Assembly (NCBI GenBank): GCA_016081115.2
Contig: CM071924.1
Span: 90,596,616-90,660,615 of the forward strand
Length of the DNA: 64,000 bases
Direction: 5' to 3'
DNA from: Rehmannia glutinosa
Taxonomy: Eukaryota; Streptophyta; Magnoliopsida; Lamiales; Orobanchaceae
Part shown: piece after piece, positions 1 to 10,345 of the stretch
Numbering within the stretch: position 1 is the first letter of the stretch
Layout: each line of letters starts with the position of its first letter
The notes under the pieces: model-generated
What the model was told of the DNA's origin: nothing
What the model saw: the letters and a program-made list of their open reading frames with translations, nothing else
Database searches by the model: none
Position numbers and translations under genes: made by a program

Positions 1-1
1 G

Positions 2-418
2 ATTCGGGATAAAAAAAGAAGTGAAAATGTGGTTGCCGACCATCTACCCCGCCTTGAGCAACCCCACGAGGTGATTGAGAGTCCAATAAAAGAATCATTT
101 CCTGATGAACAAATTATGCGTGCCGAGACATCATTACCTTGGTACGCAGATTTTGTTAATTACCTCATGGGAGGAGTTTTGCCACCGGACTTGACTTCAC
201 ACCAAAAGAAAAAATTCCTACATGATGTTAAGTCTTATTTGTGGGATGATCCGTTACTGTTCAAGAGATGCACGGATTCTGTCATTCGCCGTTGTGTTCC
301 TAAGGAAGAAATTGGAGAGATTCTTCAACATTGTCAATCCTCATCTTATGGGGGACATTTCGGGCCAACCCGAACAGCTGCAAAGGTACTACAATCTGGT
401 TTTTATTGGCCAACATTA
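2..418 (+). pseudogene. Athila pol: RNase H tail and integrase zinc-finger region
   Basis: An open frame enters from the window edge. It begins with the end of the RNase H/connection region (VADHLPRLE) and continues into the integrase N-terminal HHCC zinc-binding region (LLFKRC, SSSYGGHFG, GFYWPTL). In the family this part precedes the DDE catalytic core and helps bind the cDNA ends. The frame is cut at 418 by the start of a Sirevirus LTR, and the next residues of the same protein resume at 1725 and again at 6010. The upstream RT is outside the window. The fragment cannot make a full integrase. Confidence 0.85.
414..418. repeat. Target-site duplication CATTA (left copy)
   Basis: CATTA stands just before the LTR start at 419. 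It recurs just after the LTR end at 1725-1729, and again after the second LTR at 6010-6014. The three identical 5-bp copies show that both LTRs derive from one insertion event at one site in the Athila integrase. Confidence 0.9.
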
Positions 419-1724
419 TGTTAGTCCAAGTGGCTACGATAATCTAGAGGGGGGGTGAATAGATTATGCCGATTTTTCGCAAATCACCCTCTTTTTCGAA
501 TCAACAAGTAAATGACAAGAATGTAAATACGGAAATTAAACAACACTCGTTGATTTAAAGAGGTTCAACCCACCTAGGGCCTAATCCTCTACCACCCCAG
601 TATCTCCGGGATGGATTTCAAAGAAAAAAAGATTTTATTAATTTACCAAAAATTAATACAACACCTTGAGGATCACCACAATCCTCTTACAACACCTTCA
701 AGGATATTACCACAATCTTCCTTCACCACCTTTGAAGAGTACCACACTCTTCAAACACCTATCACCTTAATCACCCAAGTGTATTCTTACCACAAGAATA
801 CTCACAAGGATGTCTTGTGTTGAATGATGTACAAAATTCAAGATTACAACTCTATGAAACCAATACAAAGATTGAGTGCAAGTGTAATCAAGAATCAAAA
901 ATCCTAGACCTCAAAGATGTGCAAGTGAAACTACTTAGGCTATTACAATAAGAATGTAAAAATGAAAGCTTGAACAATTTGCAGATTTCTTGTTGTGTAT
1001 TTTGCTTGTATGTGTTGTGTCTTGTGTCTTCAATTCATCCTCTATTTATAGGGAAGCTTCACCAACATAGGCTCCCAACATAGGCTCCTCTATCTTCACT
1101 TTTGTCTACAAAAAGAAGATCACAAGATGTAGAAATATTGTACAAAATTGAAAAGCAAATCTTGCATCACAGTTACAACGGTTGGAATTTTTCTTTGTCA
1201 AAAAAATAACATACATGGCGTCGGTTGCCCTGTTGAAGATTTCGACCGTTTGAAAAAAATAGTGCGATCCGGTAGGGGTTGCGGGGGTGCGACCGATCGA
1301 CCTCACCCTTGACCGGTCCCCTCCTCTTTTTCAAGACATGTAAGTCTACATTTCGTGTTTCTTATCTTGGTCAATTCGGCCACTTTGGGCGACGGTCGAC
1401 CTCCCTTTGAAATGTTGTCCGATTTTTTTCAAAAATAAACTTCAAGAAATACTCCAAAAAATAGTAAAAACATTTTAAATCATTTGGGAGTATTTAGACA
1501 ACATTTATAAACATAGTTTTGGTGTAAAAACCAATTTAAACAAAACCATCAAAAGTGTTGTCCAATTTTTATTAAATAAAAAAACTCTAAGAAATACTCC
1601 AAAAATTAGTAAAAACATTTTAAATCATTTAGGAGTATTTGGACAATATATAAAAACATTGTTTTGGTATAAAAACTTATTAAAACAAAATCATCAAAAT
1701 CTTGATAAAAACATTTATCTAACA
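419..1724 (-). mobile_element. Sirevirus-type copia solo LTR
   Basis: The LTR begins TGTTAG and ends CTAACA, and is flanked by the 5-bp duplication CATTA. It is closely similar along its length to the LTR at 4649-6009. A TATA box reading on the - strand lies at 1043-1050, which fixes the orientation. A GC-rich patch at about 1265-1400 holds CGACCGGTCG-like palindromes. No internal retroviral DNA directly follows; Athila integrase resumes at once, so this is formally a solo LTR made by LTR-LTR recombination. The join to retroviral DNA at 2045-2049 complicates that history. Confidence 0.88.
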
Positions 1725-2049
1725 CATTATTCAAGGATTGTTATGCATTTGTGAAGACTTGTGATCGATGCCAAAGGGTTGGTAATATTTCACGGCGTCA
1801 TGAGCTTTCTTTGACAAACATAATGGAGGTGGAGTTATTTGATGTATGGGGTATTGACTTTATGGGGCCATTTCCCGCGTCCTATGGAAATTTGTACATT
1901 TTGCTTGCGGTTGATTACGTCTCCAAGTGGGTTGAGGCGATTGCTACACCAACGAATGATGCTAAGGTAGTACTCAAATTCTTGCACAAGCATATTTTCA
2001 CTCGGTTCGGTACACCTCGAGCTATTGTAAGTGATGAAGGTACACATTT
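1725..2049 (+). pseudogene. Athila integrase core fragment (first copy)
   Basis: This encodes the start of the integrase catalytic core, with the first catalytic Asp (GIDFMGPF) and the second (VSDEGTHF). The same DNA is present again at 6010-6334 with only scattered base differences. At 2045-2049 the sequence switches abruptly to - strand Sirevirus integrase, so the third catalytic residue (Glu) is missing. It is a duplicated, broken fragment. Confidence 0.85.
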
Positions 2050-2757
2050 CTTGAAGTGTTCGATTCTTCCTTTCGGCTACTCCATTTTGTTGAGGTGTCC
2101 TTGGAGCCGAAAAATTATGACTATATCCCTTGGTTTCACAAAAGACTCTAAATTCGCCGTCAAATTCTCCAACTCGATCACTTCGAATGGACTTAATAGT
2201 ATCTTCCTTTTCATTTTCAATGAGTCTACACAACTTAACAAACTCATTAACGGACATCGCTTTTATTTGTAAGAAATAGAGCCCAAGTATATCTAGAAAA
2301 ATCATCAACTATAACAAAAGTGTAATGTTTTCCACTTAGACTTGCCGTACCAATATCCCCATACAAATCAAGATGAAGCATTTGTAGGGGTTTGGTAGTA
2401 GAAATTTCATTTTTGGGCTTAAAACTACTTTTAACTAATTTGTTCTTTTGACAAGTGTCACATAAGCCAAGATTTTCAAAATTCAATTTGGGTAGTCCTT
2501 TTACATGTTGGTTTTTGTAAATAGTTTGCAAATTTTGTATCCAACATGTCCAAGTCGCCTATGCCATAAGCTAGTTAAATCATTATTGGCGACAAGACAA
2601 GAAACATTTTGACTAACCAAATCACTTGTACAAATTTTGTAAAGATTGCCTTTCTATTTGCTTCACAAATAATTTTATCATTTTTGGAAATAAGGCATTT
2701 TTCTTTATTAAAAACAACATTATAATTTGAGTCACAAAGTTGGCTAACACTTATCAA
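2050..2757 (-). pseudogene. Sirevirus integrase, partial and frameshifted
   Basis: The frames contain the protease-integrase linker (ISVSQLCDSNYNVVF), the zinc-finger end (LCDTCQKNKLVKSSF), the catalytic core start (HLDLYGDI, FVIVDDFSRYTWALF) and the third catalytic box (PQQNGVAERKNRTLQEM). The pieces are split between frames near 2250-2310. The C-terminal part is lost at the 2045-2049 junction. A sister copy in the second Sirevirus (21260-21787) matches base for base over long stretches. The protein would join cDNA to host DNA; this copy is dead. Confidence 0.85.
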
Positions 2758-3070
2758 ATTGAACTTATGCCCTTCTACTAAAAGAACATTACTAAGAGAG
2801 AAAGAAGAGTTACCAATTTCTCCATTTCCAAGAATTCTTCCTTTGCCATTCCGAACATGACCATACCCTCTTCTTGGAGCTTGATGTTGGTAAAAAGTTC
2901 TCTCTTTCGGTCATATGGCGTGAACATCCGCTGTCCACGAGCCATTTTGAATCTTCCATTGTTGTTATAGCCCCTATAACCTACAAAGGAATTATTTTTA
3001 GGTACCCTATAATTTTGGGGTCCATGGGGTTAGCCTTGAGACCTTTAGGTCTCCAATAATAGCTAAAATT
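2758..3070 (-). pseudogene. Sirevirus protease region, degraded
   Basis: The reverse strand reads WLVDSGCSRHMT, with the aspartic-protease DSG catalytic triplet at 2927-2935. The region after it shifts frame more than once, so no continuous protease ORF exists. The position between the second zinc knuckle and the ISVSQL linker is as expected for a copia element. In the family this enzyme cuts the Gag-Pol polyprotein. Confidence 0.7.
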
Positions 3071-4590
3071 ATTCTTCAATTTACAATTGCTAGCATAGTG
3101 TCCATTCTTACCACAATAAAAACAAGTAATAATACGAGGACTACTAAAGACGTACAAAGGTTGGACCTTGGTCTTTTTTCTTAAAAGCATTTTGAAAAGG
3201 TTTATAACCAAGTCCTAATTTAGAATGCTCACCTCTTTGTGCATCTAAAATTTTTGTGACTTTATCCGTACTTAAATTGAATCGATGCACATCCTTTTTC
3301 AAATTTTCAATATCATTTGTGAGCGTTTGTTTTTCGGTTTCAAGAGTACGGACCATAGTAAGAGTAATAGCATGAGCTTTATCAAGAGAGTAATAAGAAG
3401 TAAATAATTTATCCTTTTCTAGTTTAAGCTCTTTATGCTCCTTTTTCAAATTCTTGTATTTAACAATCAAATTTTGAAACTCATTTTGCAATTCATCAAA
3501 ACACATTGTAATTCATCAACTAGGGAAGAAGATGAAGCATTAGAGCGTACCTCGGTATTTTCATCGTCTATGGCCATAAGACCATGTTCGGATTCTCCTT
3601 CCTCGTCGGTTGTTTCAAGTAATTCATCCCAAGTTTTGACGTCCGCATTTAACGTCTTCTTTTTCGGAAAAGGCTTTTTCTTCTTTTGTTCCTCTTCCGC
3701 TAATTTTGCGCAATCGGCTATGTAGTGTCCGGATTTTCCGCATTTGAAGCAAGAATTGTCTCTTGGCTTTCTTGTTTTATTTTTGTTTACAAATTTTGCA
3801 AATTTTCTAACAAGAGCCGCCGTTTCTTCATCATCCTCATCACTAGCATAATAAATATTATTAGAAGAAGATGATAAGCCTTTAATAATATTTTGCGTAC
3901 TCGATTTAGAGGTGGATGGTTGAGAATTTTTCCTCTCCTTGAGATATACTTCATAAATGAAGAGATTCCCAATGAGCTCATCAAACTTGAGTGTCTCAAG
4001 ATTTTGAGCTTCCGTGATTGCCGTCACTTTTTCGGACCATGAGCCGGGAAGGGCGTTTAATACCTTGGTCACCTTGTCTTCTTCGGAGATGACCTTTCCA
4101 AGAGCCACAAGAGGATTGACAATGTTGTCAAGCCTTTCCACCATTTTTGATATGCTTTCACCATCATGCATATTGAAATTTTCAAAGTCTTTCACAAGCA
4201 TTGTTTTTCTTGCTTGCTTTACTTTCTTTGTGCCCTCATAAATGGTTTCTAATTTTTCCCAAACTTCATGTGCCGACCGTATGCCTCTTATGCGATTATA
4301 TTCGGTGGCGATAAGAGAGCAATGTAAAATATTTAAGGCCTTACCATTTAGAGAGAAAGCCTTCTTGTCATTTTCATCGTACTCCTTGAATGGCTTGGGA
4401 GTAGTAGTACCATCCTCCAATTTTGTTGTTGGTTGAGCAACTCCTTCAATGACCACATTCCAAATATCAAATCCGCATCCTTGTAGAAAGCACTCCATGC
4501 GGTCTTTCCAAAATGCGTAGTTGTTGGCGTCGATAGTGGTGGCTTGTTGGTGGAGGCGCCGGTGGTGAGATAAGCTTCATTCGTAGCCAT
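3071..4590 (-). pseudogene. Sirevirus gag with two CCHC knuckles
   Basis: Translation appears to start MATNEAYLTTGAST at 4590. A frameshift near 4495-4510 splits the N-terminus from the main 343-codon frame (4498-3467), which holds the UBN2-type capsid region and the first knuckle CFKCGKSGHYIADC. A second frame (3506-2981) carries a lysine- and glutamate-rich coiled-coil-like stretch and a second knuckle CFYCGKNGHYASNC. Gag packages element RNA. Acidic and poly-Lys tracts lie between. The start is chosen from its position just downstream of the primer-binding site. Confidence 0.85.
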
Positions 4591-4633
4591 GGATCTTTCC
4601 TCTTTACTCGGAACGAGCTTAGCCAAAGAGTTT

Positions 4634-4646
4634 GGCTCTGATACCA
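4634..4646 (-). promoter_or_regulatory. Primer-binding site for initiator tRNA-Met
   Basis: The - strand reads TGGTATCAGAGCC, two bases downstream of the LTR end. It is complementary to the 3' end of plant initiator tRNA-Met. This proves that the element runs on the - strand and that 4649-6009 is its 5' LTR. Confidence 0.93.
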
Positions 4647-4648
4647 TT

Positions 4649-6009
4649 TGTTAGTCCAAGTGGCTACGATAATCTAGAGGGGGGTGAATAGATTATGCCG
4701 ATTTTTCGCAAATCACCCTCTTTTTCGAATCAACAAGTAAATGACAAGAATGTAAATACGAAAATTAAACAACACTCGTTGATTTAAAGAGGTTCAACCC
4801 ACCTAGGGTCTAATCCTCTACCACCCCAGTATCTCCGGGATGGATTTCAAAGAAAAAAAGATTTTATTAATTTACCAAAAATTAATACAACACCTTGAGG
4901 ATCACCACAATCCTCTTACAACACCTTCAAGGAGATTACCACAATCTTCCTTCACCACCTTTGAAGAGTACCACACTCTTCAAACACCTATCACCTTAAT
5001 CACCCAGTGTATTCTTACCAAGAATACTCACAAGGATGTCTTGTGTTGAATGATGTACAAAATTCAAGATTACAACTCTATGAAACCAATACAAAGATTG
5101 AGTGCAAGTGTAATCAAGAATCAAAAGCCTAGACCTCGAAGATGTGCAAGTGAAACTACTTAGGCTATTACAACAAGAATGTAAAAATGAAAGCTTGAAC
5201 AATTTGCAGATTTCTTGTTGTGTATTTTGCTTGTATGTGTTGTGTCTTGTGTCTTCAATTCATCCTCTATTTATAGGGAAGCTTCACCAACATAGGCTCC
5301 CAACATAGGCTCCTCTATCTTCACTTTTGTCTACAAAAAGAAGATCACAAGATGTAGAAATATTGTACAAAATTGAAAAGCAAATCTTGTCATCACAGAT
5401 TGCAACGGTTGGAATTTTTTTGTCAAAAAATAACATAGGGCGACCCGGTTGCCTGTTGAAGATTTCGACCGTTTGAAAAAAATAGTGCGATCCGAGTAGT
5501 AGGGGTTGCGGGGGTGCGACGGCCGTCGAGGTGGGGGCGCGACGGTCGCCCTAGTCGCTAGTGGGCCGACGGTCGACCTCACCTGACCGGTCCCCCTCCC
5601 TCTTTTTCAAGACATGTAAGTTCTGTTTCGTGTTTCTTATCTTGAGTACGTGGGTCGACCACTTTGGGCGACACCTGGCCGACCTCCCCTTTGAAATGTT
5701 GTCCGATTTTTTTCAAAAATAAACTTCAAGAAATACTCCAAAAAATTAGTAAAAACATTTTAAATCATTTGGGAGTATTTAGACAACATTTATAAACATA
5801 GTTTTGGTGTAAAAACCAATTTAAACAAAACCATCAAAAGTGTTGTCCAATTTTTATCAAATAAAAAAACTCTAAGAAATACTCCAAAAATTAGTAAAAA
5901 CATTTTAAATCATTTAGGAGTATTTGGACAATATATAAAAACATTATTTTGGTATAAAAACTTATTAAAACAAAATCATCAAAATCTTGATAAAAATATT
6001 TATCTAACA
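4649..6009 (-). mobile_element. Sirevirus 5' LTR
   Basis: It begins TGTTAG and ends CTAACA, followed by target repeat CATTA at 6010-6014. A - strand TATA box is at 5268-5275. It matches the solo LTR at 419-1724 nearly throughout, except for the GC-rich patch (about 5480-5590), where this copy has extra CGACGGTCG-like palindromic sequence. After it, the Athila integrase resumes. Confidence 0.92.
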
Positions 6010-7018
6010 CATTATTCAAGGATTGTTATGCATTTGTGAAGACTTGTGATCGATGCCAAAGGGTTGGTAATATTTCACGGCGTCATGAGCTTCCTTTGAC
6101 AAACATAATGGAGGTGGAGTTATTTGATGTATGGGGTATTGATTTTATGGGGCCATTTCCCGCATCCTATGGAAATTTGTACATTTTGCTTGCGGTTGAT
6201 TACGTCTCCAAGTGGGTTGAGGCGATTGCTACACTAACGAATGATGCTAAGGTAGTACTCAAATTCTTGCACAAGCATATTTTCACTCGGTTCGGTACAC
6301 CTCGAGCTATTGTAAGTGATGAAGGTACGCATTTTTGTAATAAATTATTTAATAACCTTCTTGCTAAATTTGGTGTGCGTCATAAGACTGCGCTTGGTTA
6401 CCATCCTCAATCTAATGGTCAAGCCGAAATTTCCAATCGTGAAGTGAAACAAATTCTTGAAAAAACGGTGAGTTTTAATCGAAAGGATTGGGCACAAAAG
6501 CTCGATGATGCTTTGTGGGCTTCCGCGCGCTTATAAAACACCCATTGGTATGTCACCTTATCGATTGGTGTTTGGTAAAGCGTGCCATTTGCCGGTTGAA
6601 CTTGAGCATCGAGCTTATTGGGCAATTAAGAAATTGAATTTTAACTTGAAAGAGGCTGGTGAAAACCGATTACTTCAATTAAACGAAATGGAAGAATTTC
6701 GTCAAGAATCATATGAAAATGCCAAAATGTATAAAGAAAAAAACGAAAAAATGGCATGATCAAATGATTCTGCGACGTGAATTCTTACCCAGCCAACAGG
6801 TGTTATTGTTAAATTCTCGATTGAAACTCTTTCCAGGTAAACTCAAGTCGCGATGGTCCGGACCATTTGTGGTTGAACGTGTGTTTCCTTATGGTGCCGT
6901 CGAGTTGAGAGGAAACAATGGGAATTCGTTCCAAGTAAATGGACAACGATTGAAACATTATTTCGGGAATGAAGCAAGGAAGGTTTTAAATCTTCCACTT
7001 GGTGATGAAAATTCTTGA
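6010..7018 (+). pseudogene. Athila integrase core and C-terminus
   Basis: This second copy of the integrase runs on past the point where the first is cut. It has the catalytic Asp (GIDFMGPF), Asp (VSDEGTHF) and Glu (GQAEISNREVK) boxes, then the CHLPVELEH segment and the C-terminal GPF/Y-type domain (SRLKLFPGKLKSRWSGPF, VNGQRLKHYF). Two frameshifts break it, near 6525-6535 and near 6740-6760. It ends with TGA at 7016-7018. All three catalytic residues survive, but the enzyme cannot be made in one piece. Confidence 0.88.
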
Positions 7019-7219
7019 GCCCGAGTAGTTGAGTCCGGCTAACGACTATAAATTTAGCGCTTATTGGGAGGCAACCCAAGTGATTTTCGTGTGATCGAAT
7101 TTTTGTGTGATTTTATTTTCTTTTAGTTTGGTGTGTATTATTTGAATTTTGGTGTGATTTTTGTGTGAATTAATTCGTGTGTGATTTTAAATTTTGAGTT
7201 TGATTGTGATTTTTAATTT

Positions 7220-7345
7220 TATATAAAAAAAAAATTGCTGCAGCAGGGCGGGCGCCGCATCACCCGGACCCTGGCGCTGCAGCGCCCGCGACAGGGCGAC
7301 AGAGGTGAGCGGTGTGTGCGAGCGCTGCAGCGCCCGCTCGATGAG
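7220..7345 (+). promoter_or_regulatory. Possible internal promoter of the Athila 3' ORF
   Basis: A TATA-like box, TATATAAAA, lies at 7220-7228. It is followed by a GC-rich patch with repeated GCGCTGCAGCGCCC palindromic units, at about 7270-7285 and 7321-7336. The same palindromes occur in the 3' LTR at 10625-10675. The patch lies between the integrase stop and the extra ORF, ahead of an apparent spliced leader. Promoter activity is inference. Confidence 0.4.
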
Positions 7346-7512
7346 AGGCAAATTAAAAGGCTGATTCAGCCTTATTTTTTTACAAACAAAACACACACAC
7401 CTCACGCCATCTTACTTTCTTCTACAAAAATCCCACCTAGCATTCACTTATACACCATTCAAGTGGGCATTTGAGCAACTTAATCATCAAATTCATCTTC
7501 TTCATCAATTGG

Positions 7513-7925
7513 GTAAGTGAGCTTCAATTGTACACCAATTTTCTTCAAATTTTCAAGCTTAGGTTAAAAATGTGGGAATTTTCAATATCATTATAATTTC
7601 GAATTTCTTGATAAATTCTTGATAAATTGTGATGATATATGATTTATATTGTGCTTGAATTGGTTGGTGTTGAAAAATGGGCATGAATTGAATTTCAAAT
7701 TTGGTGTTCATCTCTTCTTTGCATATATGCCTACAAGGTGTTTGTTAAAATGTCTTAATGAAAAATATCACATCTAGGCATTTGATTCTTGTCATCATTG
7801 TGTACTAAAGGTCATTTGATCATGAATTGATGACGAAGATGCATAATTCTTGAGTTATTGCAAAATTCCTAACCCCTAACTCCTATTGTGCGTTCTATGT
7901 GTTATTTTGCTTGTGTTATTTTCAG
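7513..7925 (+). other. Probable leader intron before the Athila 3' ORF
   Basis: The donor is GG|GTAAGTG and the acceptor is a T-rich tract ending TTTTCAG|GT. The 413-bp interval is T-rich, like plant introns, and starts in a non-coding leader. The ORF start codon follows the acceptor by 22 bases. Splicing is predicted from sequence only. Confidence 0.5.
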
Positions 7926-7946
7926 GTGATTTTCAAATCAATTACA

Positions 7947-9143
7947 ATGCCAAGAACAAAGAACCCAAGCAAGGGCAAAAAGGTGGCAAGTACTTCCGAG
8001 GAGAATGTTGAAGATCGTTTTCTAAACTTGGATGCACAACAGTTGTATTATGACACATTATGCTCGAAGAGCATAACGGCCGAACGGGGGTTACAACCGG
8101 GGCCGAATGATGGTGAACTTGCACAAATGATACATCAGAAGCAATGGAAAAAACTTTGTGCACAACCTAGACCATTCGCACCGAATATAGTCCGAGAGTT
8201 TTATGCGAATGCGAAGACCAAAAATTGCTATAACTCAGAGGTTTTCATACGTGAAGTAGACAAGGTATACACTCATACAAGAGCGATAAGAGAATATTAT
8301 GGACTCCCGGAGGTGGATCACTCACCGTATGTCGAATTTATCTCGCAACCACCGAGTATGGAGGAGATTTGTAATACCTTATGCCGGCCTGGAACTGTGG
8401 TACGCCATATAAAAATTGTGGGAGGTGCTACTGCTTTTCCGCACACGAGTCTTAGTCGATATGGGCGAGCTTGGTACCACTTCATATGCAACAACTTGAT
8501 ACCAACCAAGCATGTCAGTGATGTAACTAAGGAACGAGCTCATCTTCTATATGCCATAGTTGCTGACATACAATTCGACCCAACGATAATTATTGCAATG
8601 TCCCTTTATAACAAAATGCTACATCCCAAAACAGGGGGACTAATTTTACCGAGTTTAATTTGTGGGTTATGTAAAAAGAGCGGTGTTAAGTGGGATAACT
8701 CCGAGCCGTTGGAAAATCCTAAGGGACCTATAGATTCGGCTACTATTGCTTCTTATGACGAATGGACAGGTGGTGTGCCTAATCCGAAGGGTGCGGGATA
8801 TATCCTTGATCCCGAATTTGCCCTACCAGCTATTGAGCCTGATACTTATGCCCAACCACAGAATATCGACACTCCATCCGGTTCAGCGGCAAGACGTTCT
8901 CGTTCTAGACGCTCACATAATAGCCCTTTAGATGCACTAGTTCGCGAAGTACGAGAATTGAGAAGGGCTTTTGTAGCTGAGCAACGCCAAAGAGCGGCAC
9001 GAGAAGAATATGAGAATGAGCACAACCAAGTACTTGCCCAGATATATAGCCAGACACACCCGCAATTCCGGTTCCCAATACCACCACCACCACCGGGTCC
9101 TATTGCTCATTTTTCACCACACGACTCCGATGAGGAGTCCTAG
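7947..9143 (+). CDS. Athila extra 3' ORF (env-position; putative plant transposon protein domain)
   Basis: This is an intact 398-codon frame starting MPRTKNPSKGKK. I chose this ATG over an in-frame one at 7899 because the latter lies inside the predicted intron. The N-terminus is basic. The middle (about residues 60-290) includes REFYANAKT and IREYYGLPE and resembles the domain annotated as putative plant transposon protein, common in Athila-type elements; its function is unknown to me. The C-terminal third has an Arg/Ser-rich patch (RRSRSRRS), a charged helical region likely to form a coiled coil, then a proline-rich tail and an acidic end (DSDEES). No signal peptide or membrane segment is evident, so an envelope role is not supported. 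It is the only long intact retroelement ORF in the window. Confidence 0.75.
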   Translation: MPRTKNPSKGKKVASTSEENVEDRFLNLDAQQLYYDTLCSKSITAERGLQPGPNDGELAQMIHQKQWKKLCAQPRPFAPNIVREFYANAKTKNCYNSEVFIREVDKVYTHTRAIREYYGLPEVDHSPYVEFISQPPSMEEICNTLCRPGTVVRHIKIVGGATAFPHTSLSRYGRAWYHFICNNLIPTKHVSDVTKERAHLLYAIVADIQFDPTIIIAMSLYNKMLHPKTGGLILPSLICGLCKKSGVKWDNSEPLENPKGPIDSATIASYDEWTGGVPNPKGAGYILDPEFALPAIEPDTYAQPQNIDTPSGSAARRSRSRRSHNSPLDALVREVRELRRAFVAEQRQRAAREEYENEHNQVLAQIYSQTHPQFRFPIPPPPPGPIAHFSPHDSDEES

Positions 9144-10345
9144 GCGCCCGCTATCGGAAAGTTTTCTCACTCTCCATTGAGGACAATGTTCAATTTAAGT
9201 TTGGGGGTGTAATCAGTATTTGTGTTTTTGAGTCGTGTCAGTCGTGTCAAAAAAATAAATTGAGTTGAGTCTAGTCGGGTAGTTTGTTGAACTATAGAAC
9301 TGCATGACTAAGTAGATTTGTTGATCACGAGTTGGTATCACGAAAGCATGCTTTTAAGTGGTGATATATATTTTGCTTCATTGATTTCATATTCATGCAT
9401 AACTCGTTAACTTATTTGAAAATGATTAATGAAGTCGAAAGTGTTGCTTGTATGATCCCACCGGATTCTAGAACTTGTTTGATCACTAATTGAGGCGAAA
9501 TCTTAGGTGAAATAACATAAGGAAATGATTTAGGCCATCTTTGAATAAGCTAGAGCCAAAATGACTACCTTTGTACGATATAATTTCACTAGTGTCCCCT
9601 TTTGAGCCTATTAAGCCTGTTCTTTGGCAACCAAATTTTTTTTTACCTTGAGCTTACATGTGAAAATCCTAATTACCCATCACTCATACACACAAAATGA
9701 TTGAAGGTTGAGGAGGATGTGATAAGTAAGGTAGATGTTCACTCGCATGAAGTTGCCGAGAAAAAGAAATAATGAAACCCCATGTGTTAAAATATGCAAA
9801 AGATCAAATTTGGGGGTCTCGAAAAAAATGTTGAAAATAGAGGCTCGTAAAGGGAGAATAAGTGAAAATTCAACAAAAGTGAAGGTAGCCATTTTGTTTG
9901 GCAATTGGTGATTTGAAAAGGTAATTGTGTGTTTGGGTGAATTGAGCCACTTAATCCTAAATTCTCCTACCCGACCCTAAGCCACATTACAAGCTTTGGA
10001 AGTCCTATTGATCCATGTATTATATTAGCCTACATTAGTGGAGATTAGTGTGAATAACAAGCCTATGGAATCCGGTAGTCATTATCTTTTGATACTTAGA
10101 AGTGGATCATCTTGATAACGTTTGATTGCGTAAATCAATTTGAATAATATAAACGGAATTTTCATGAATATTCAACACTTTTGATCACAATGTTAAAATG
10201 CATGCTTGATTGATAGTGAAATGAGTTTTTAGACAAATTTTATTGGTTTATGGAGTTTTGTAGTTGCTTGTGTTGTTGTATTGTTTGTCTTTCATTTTGA
10301 GTTATAATTGTTTGAGGACAAACAATAGCTTAAGTTTGGGGTATT
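9144..10345 (+). other. Athila 3' non-coding region with two polypurine-like tracts
   Basis: There is no ORF of note. A purine tract AAGTTTGGGGGTG follows a GGACAATGTTC context at about 9181-9210. A second, AAGTTTGGGGTA in a GGACAAACAATAG context, lies just before the LTR (about 10330-10343). Only the second touches the LTR and so fits the true plus-strand primer. The rest is AT-rich. Confidence 0.65.

Larger units (their letters stand above)
2050..4648 (-). mobile_element. Sirevirus-type copia element, truncated internal region
   Basis: Reading right to left, the order is primer-binding site, gag, second zinc knuckle, protease and integrase. RT and RNase H are absent because the element is cut inside integrase at 2045-2049. 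With the LTR at 4649-6009 this is the 5' part of a - strand element. Gag with two CCHC knuckles, an initiator-Met primer site and palindrome-rich LTRs suggest the Sirevirus (SIRE/Maximus) lineage. All ORFs are interrupted. Confidence 0.85.

Noticed and set aside
1835..2308. A 157-codon - strand frame that overlaps the + strand Athila ORF 1751-2272
   Set aside because: Its first 100 or so residues are real Sirevirus integrase, but its last part is the antisense of Athila integrase across the 2045-2049 junction. It is a chimeric reading, not a gene.
7947..9143. Calling the Athila 3' ORF an envelope gene
   Set aside because: It has no signal peptide, membrane span or cysteine pattern; only its position is env-like.
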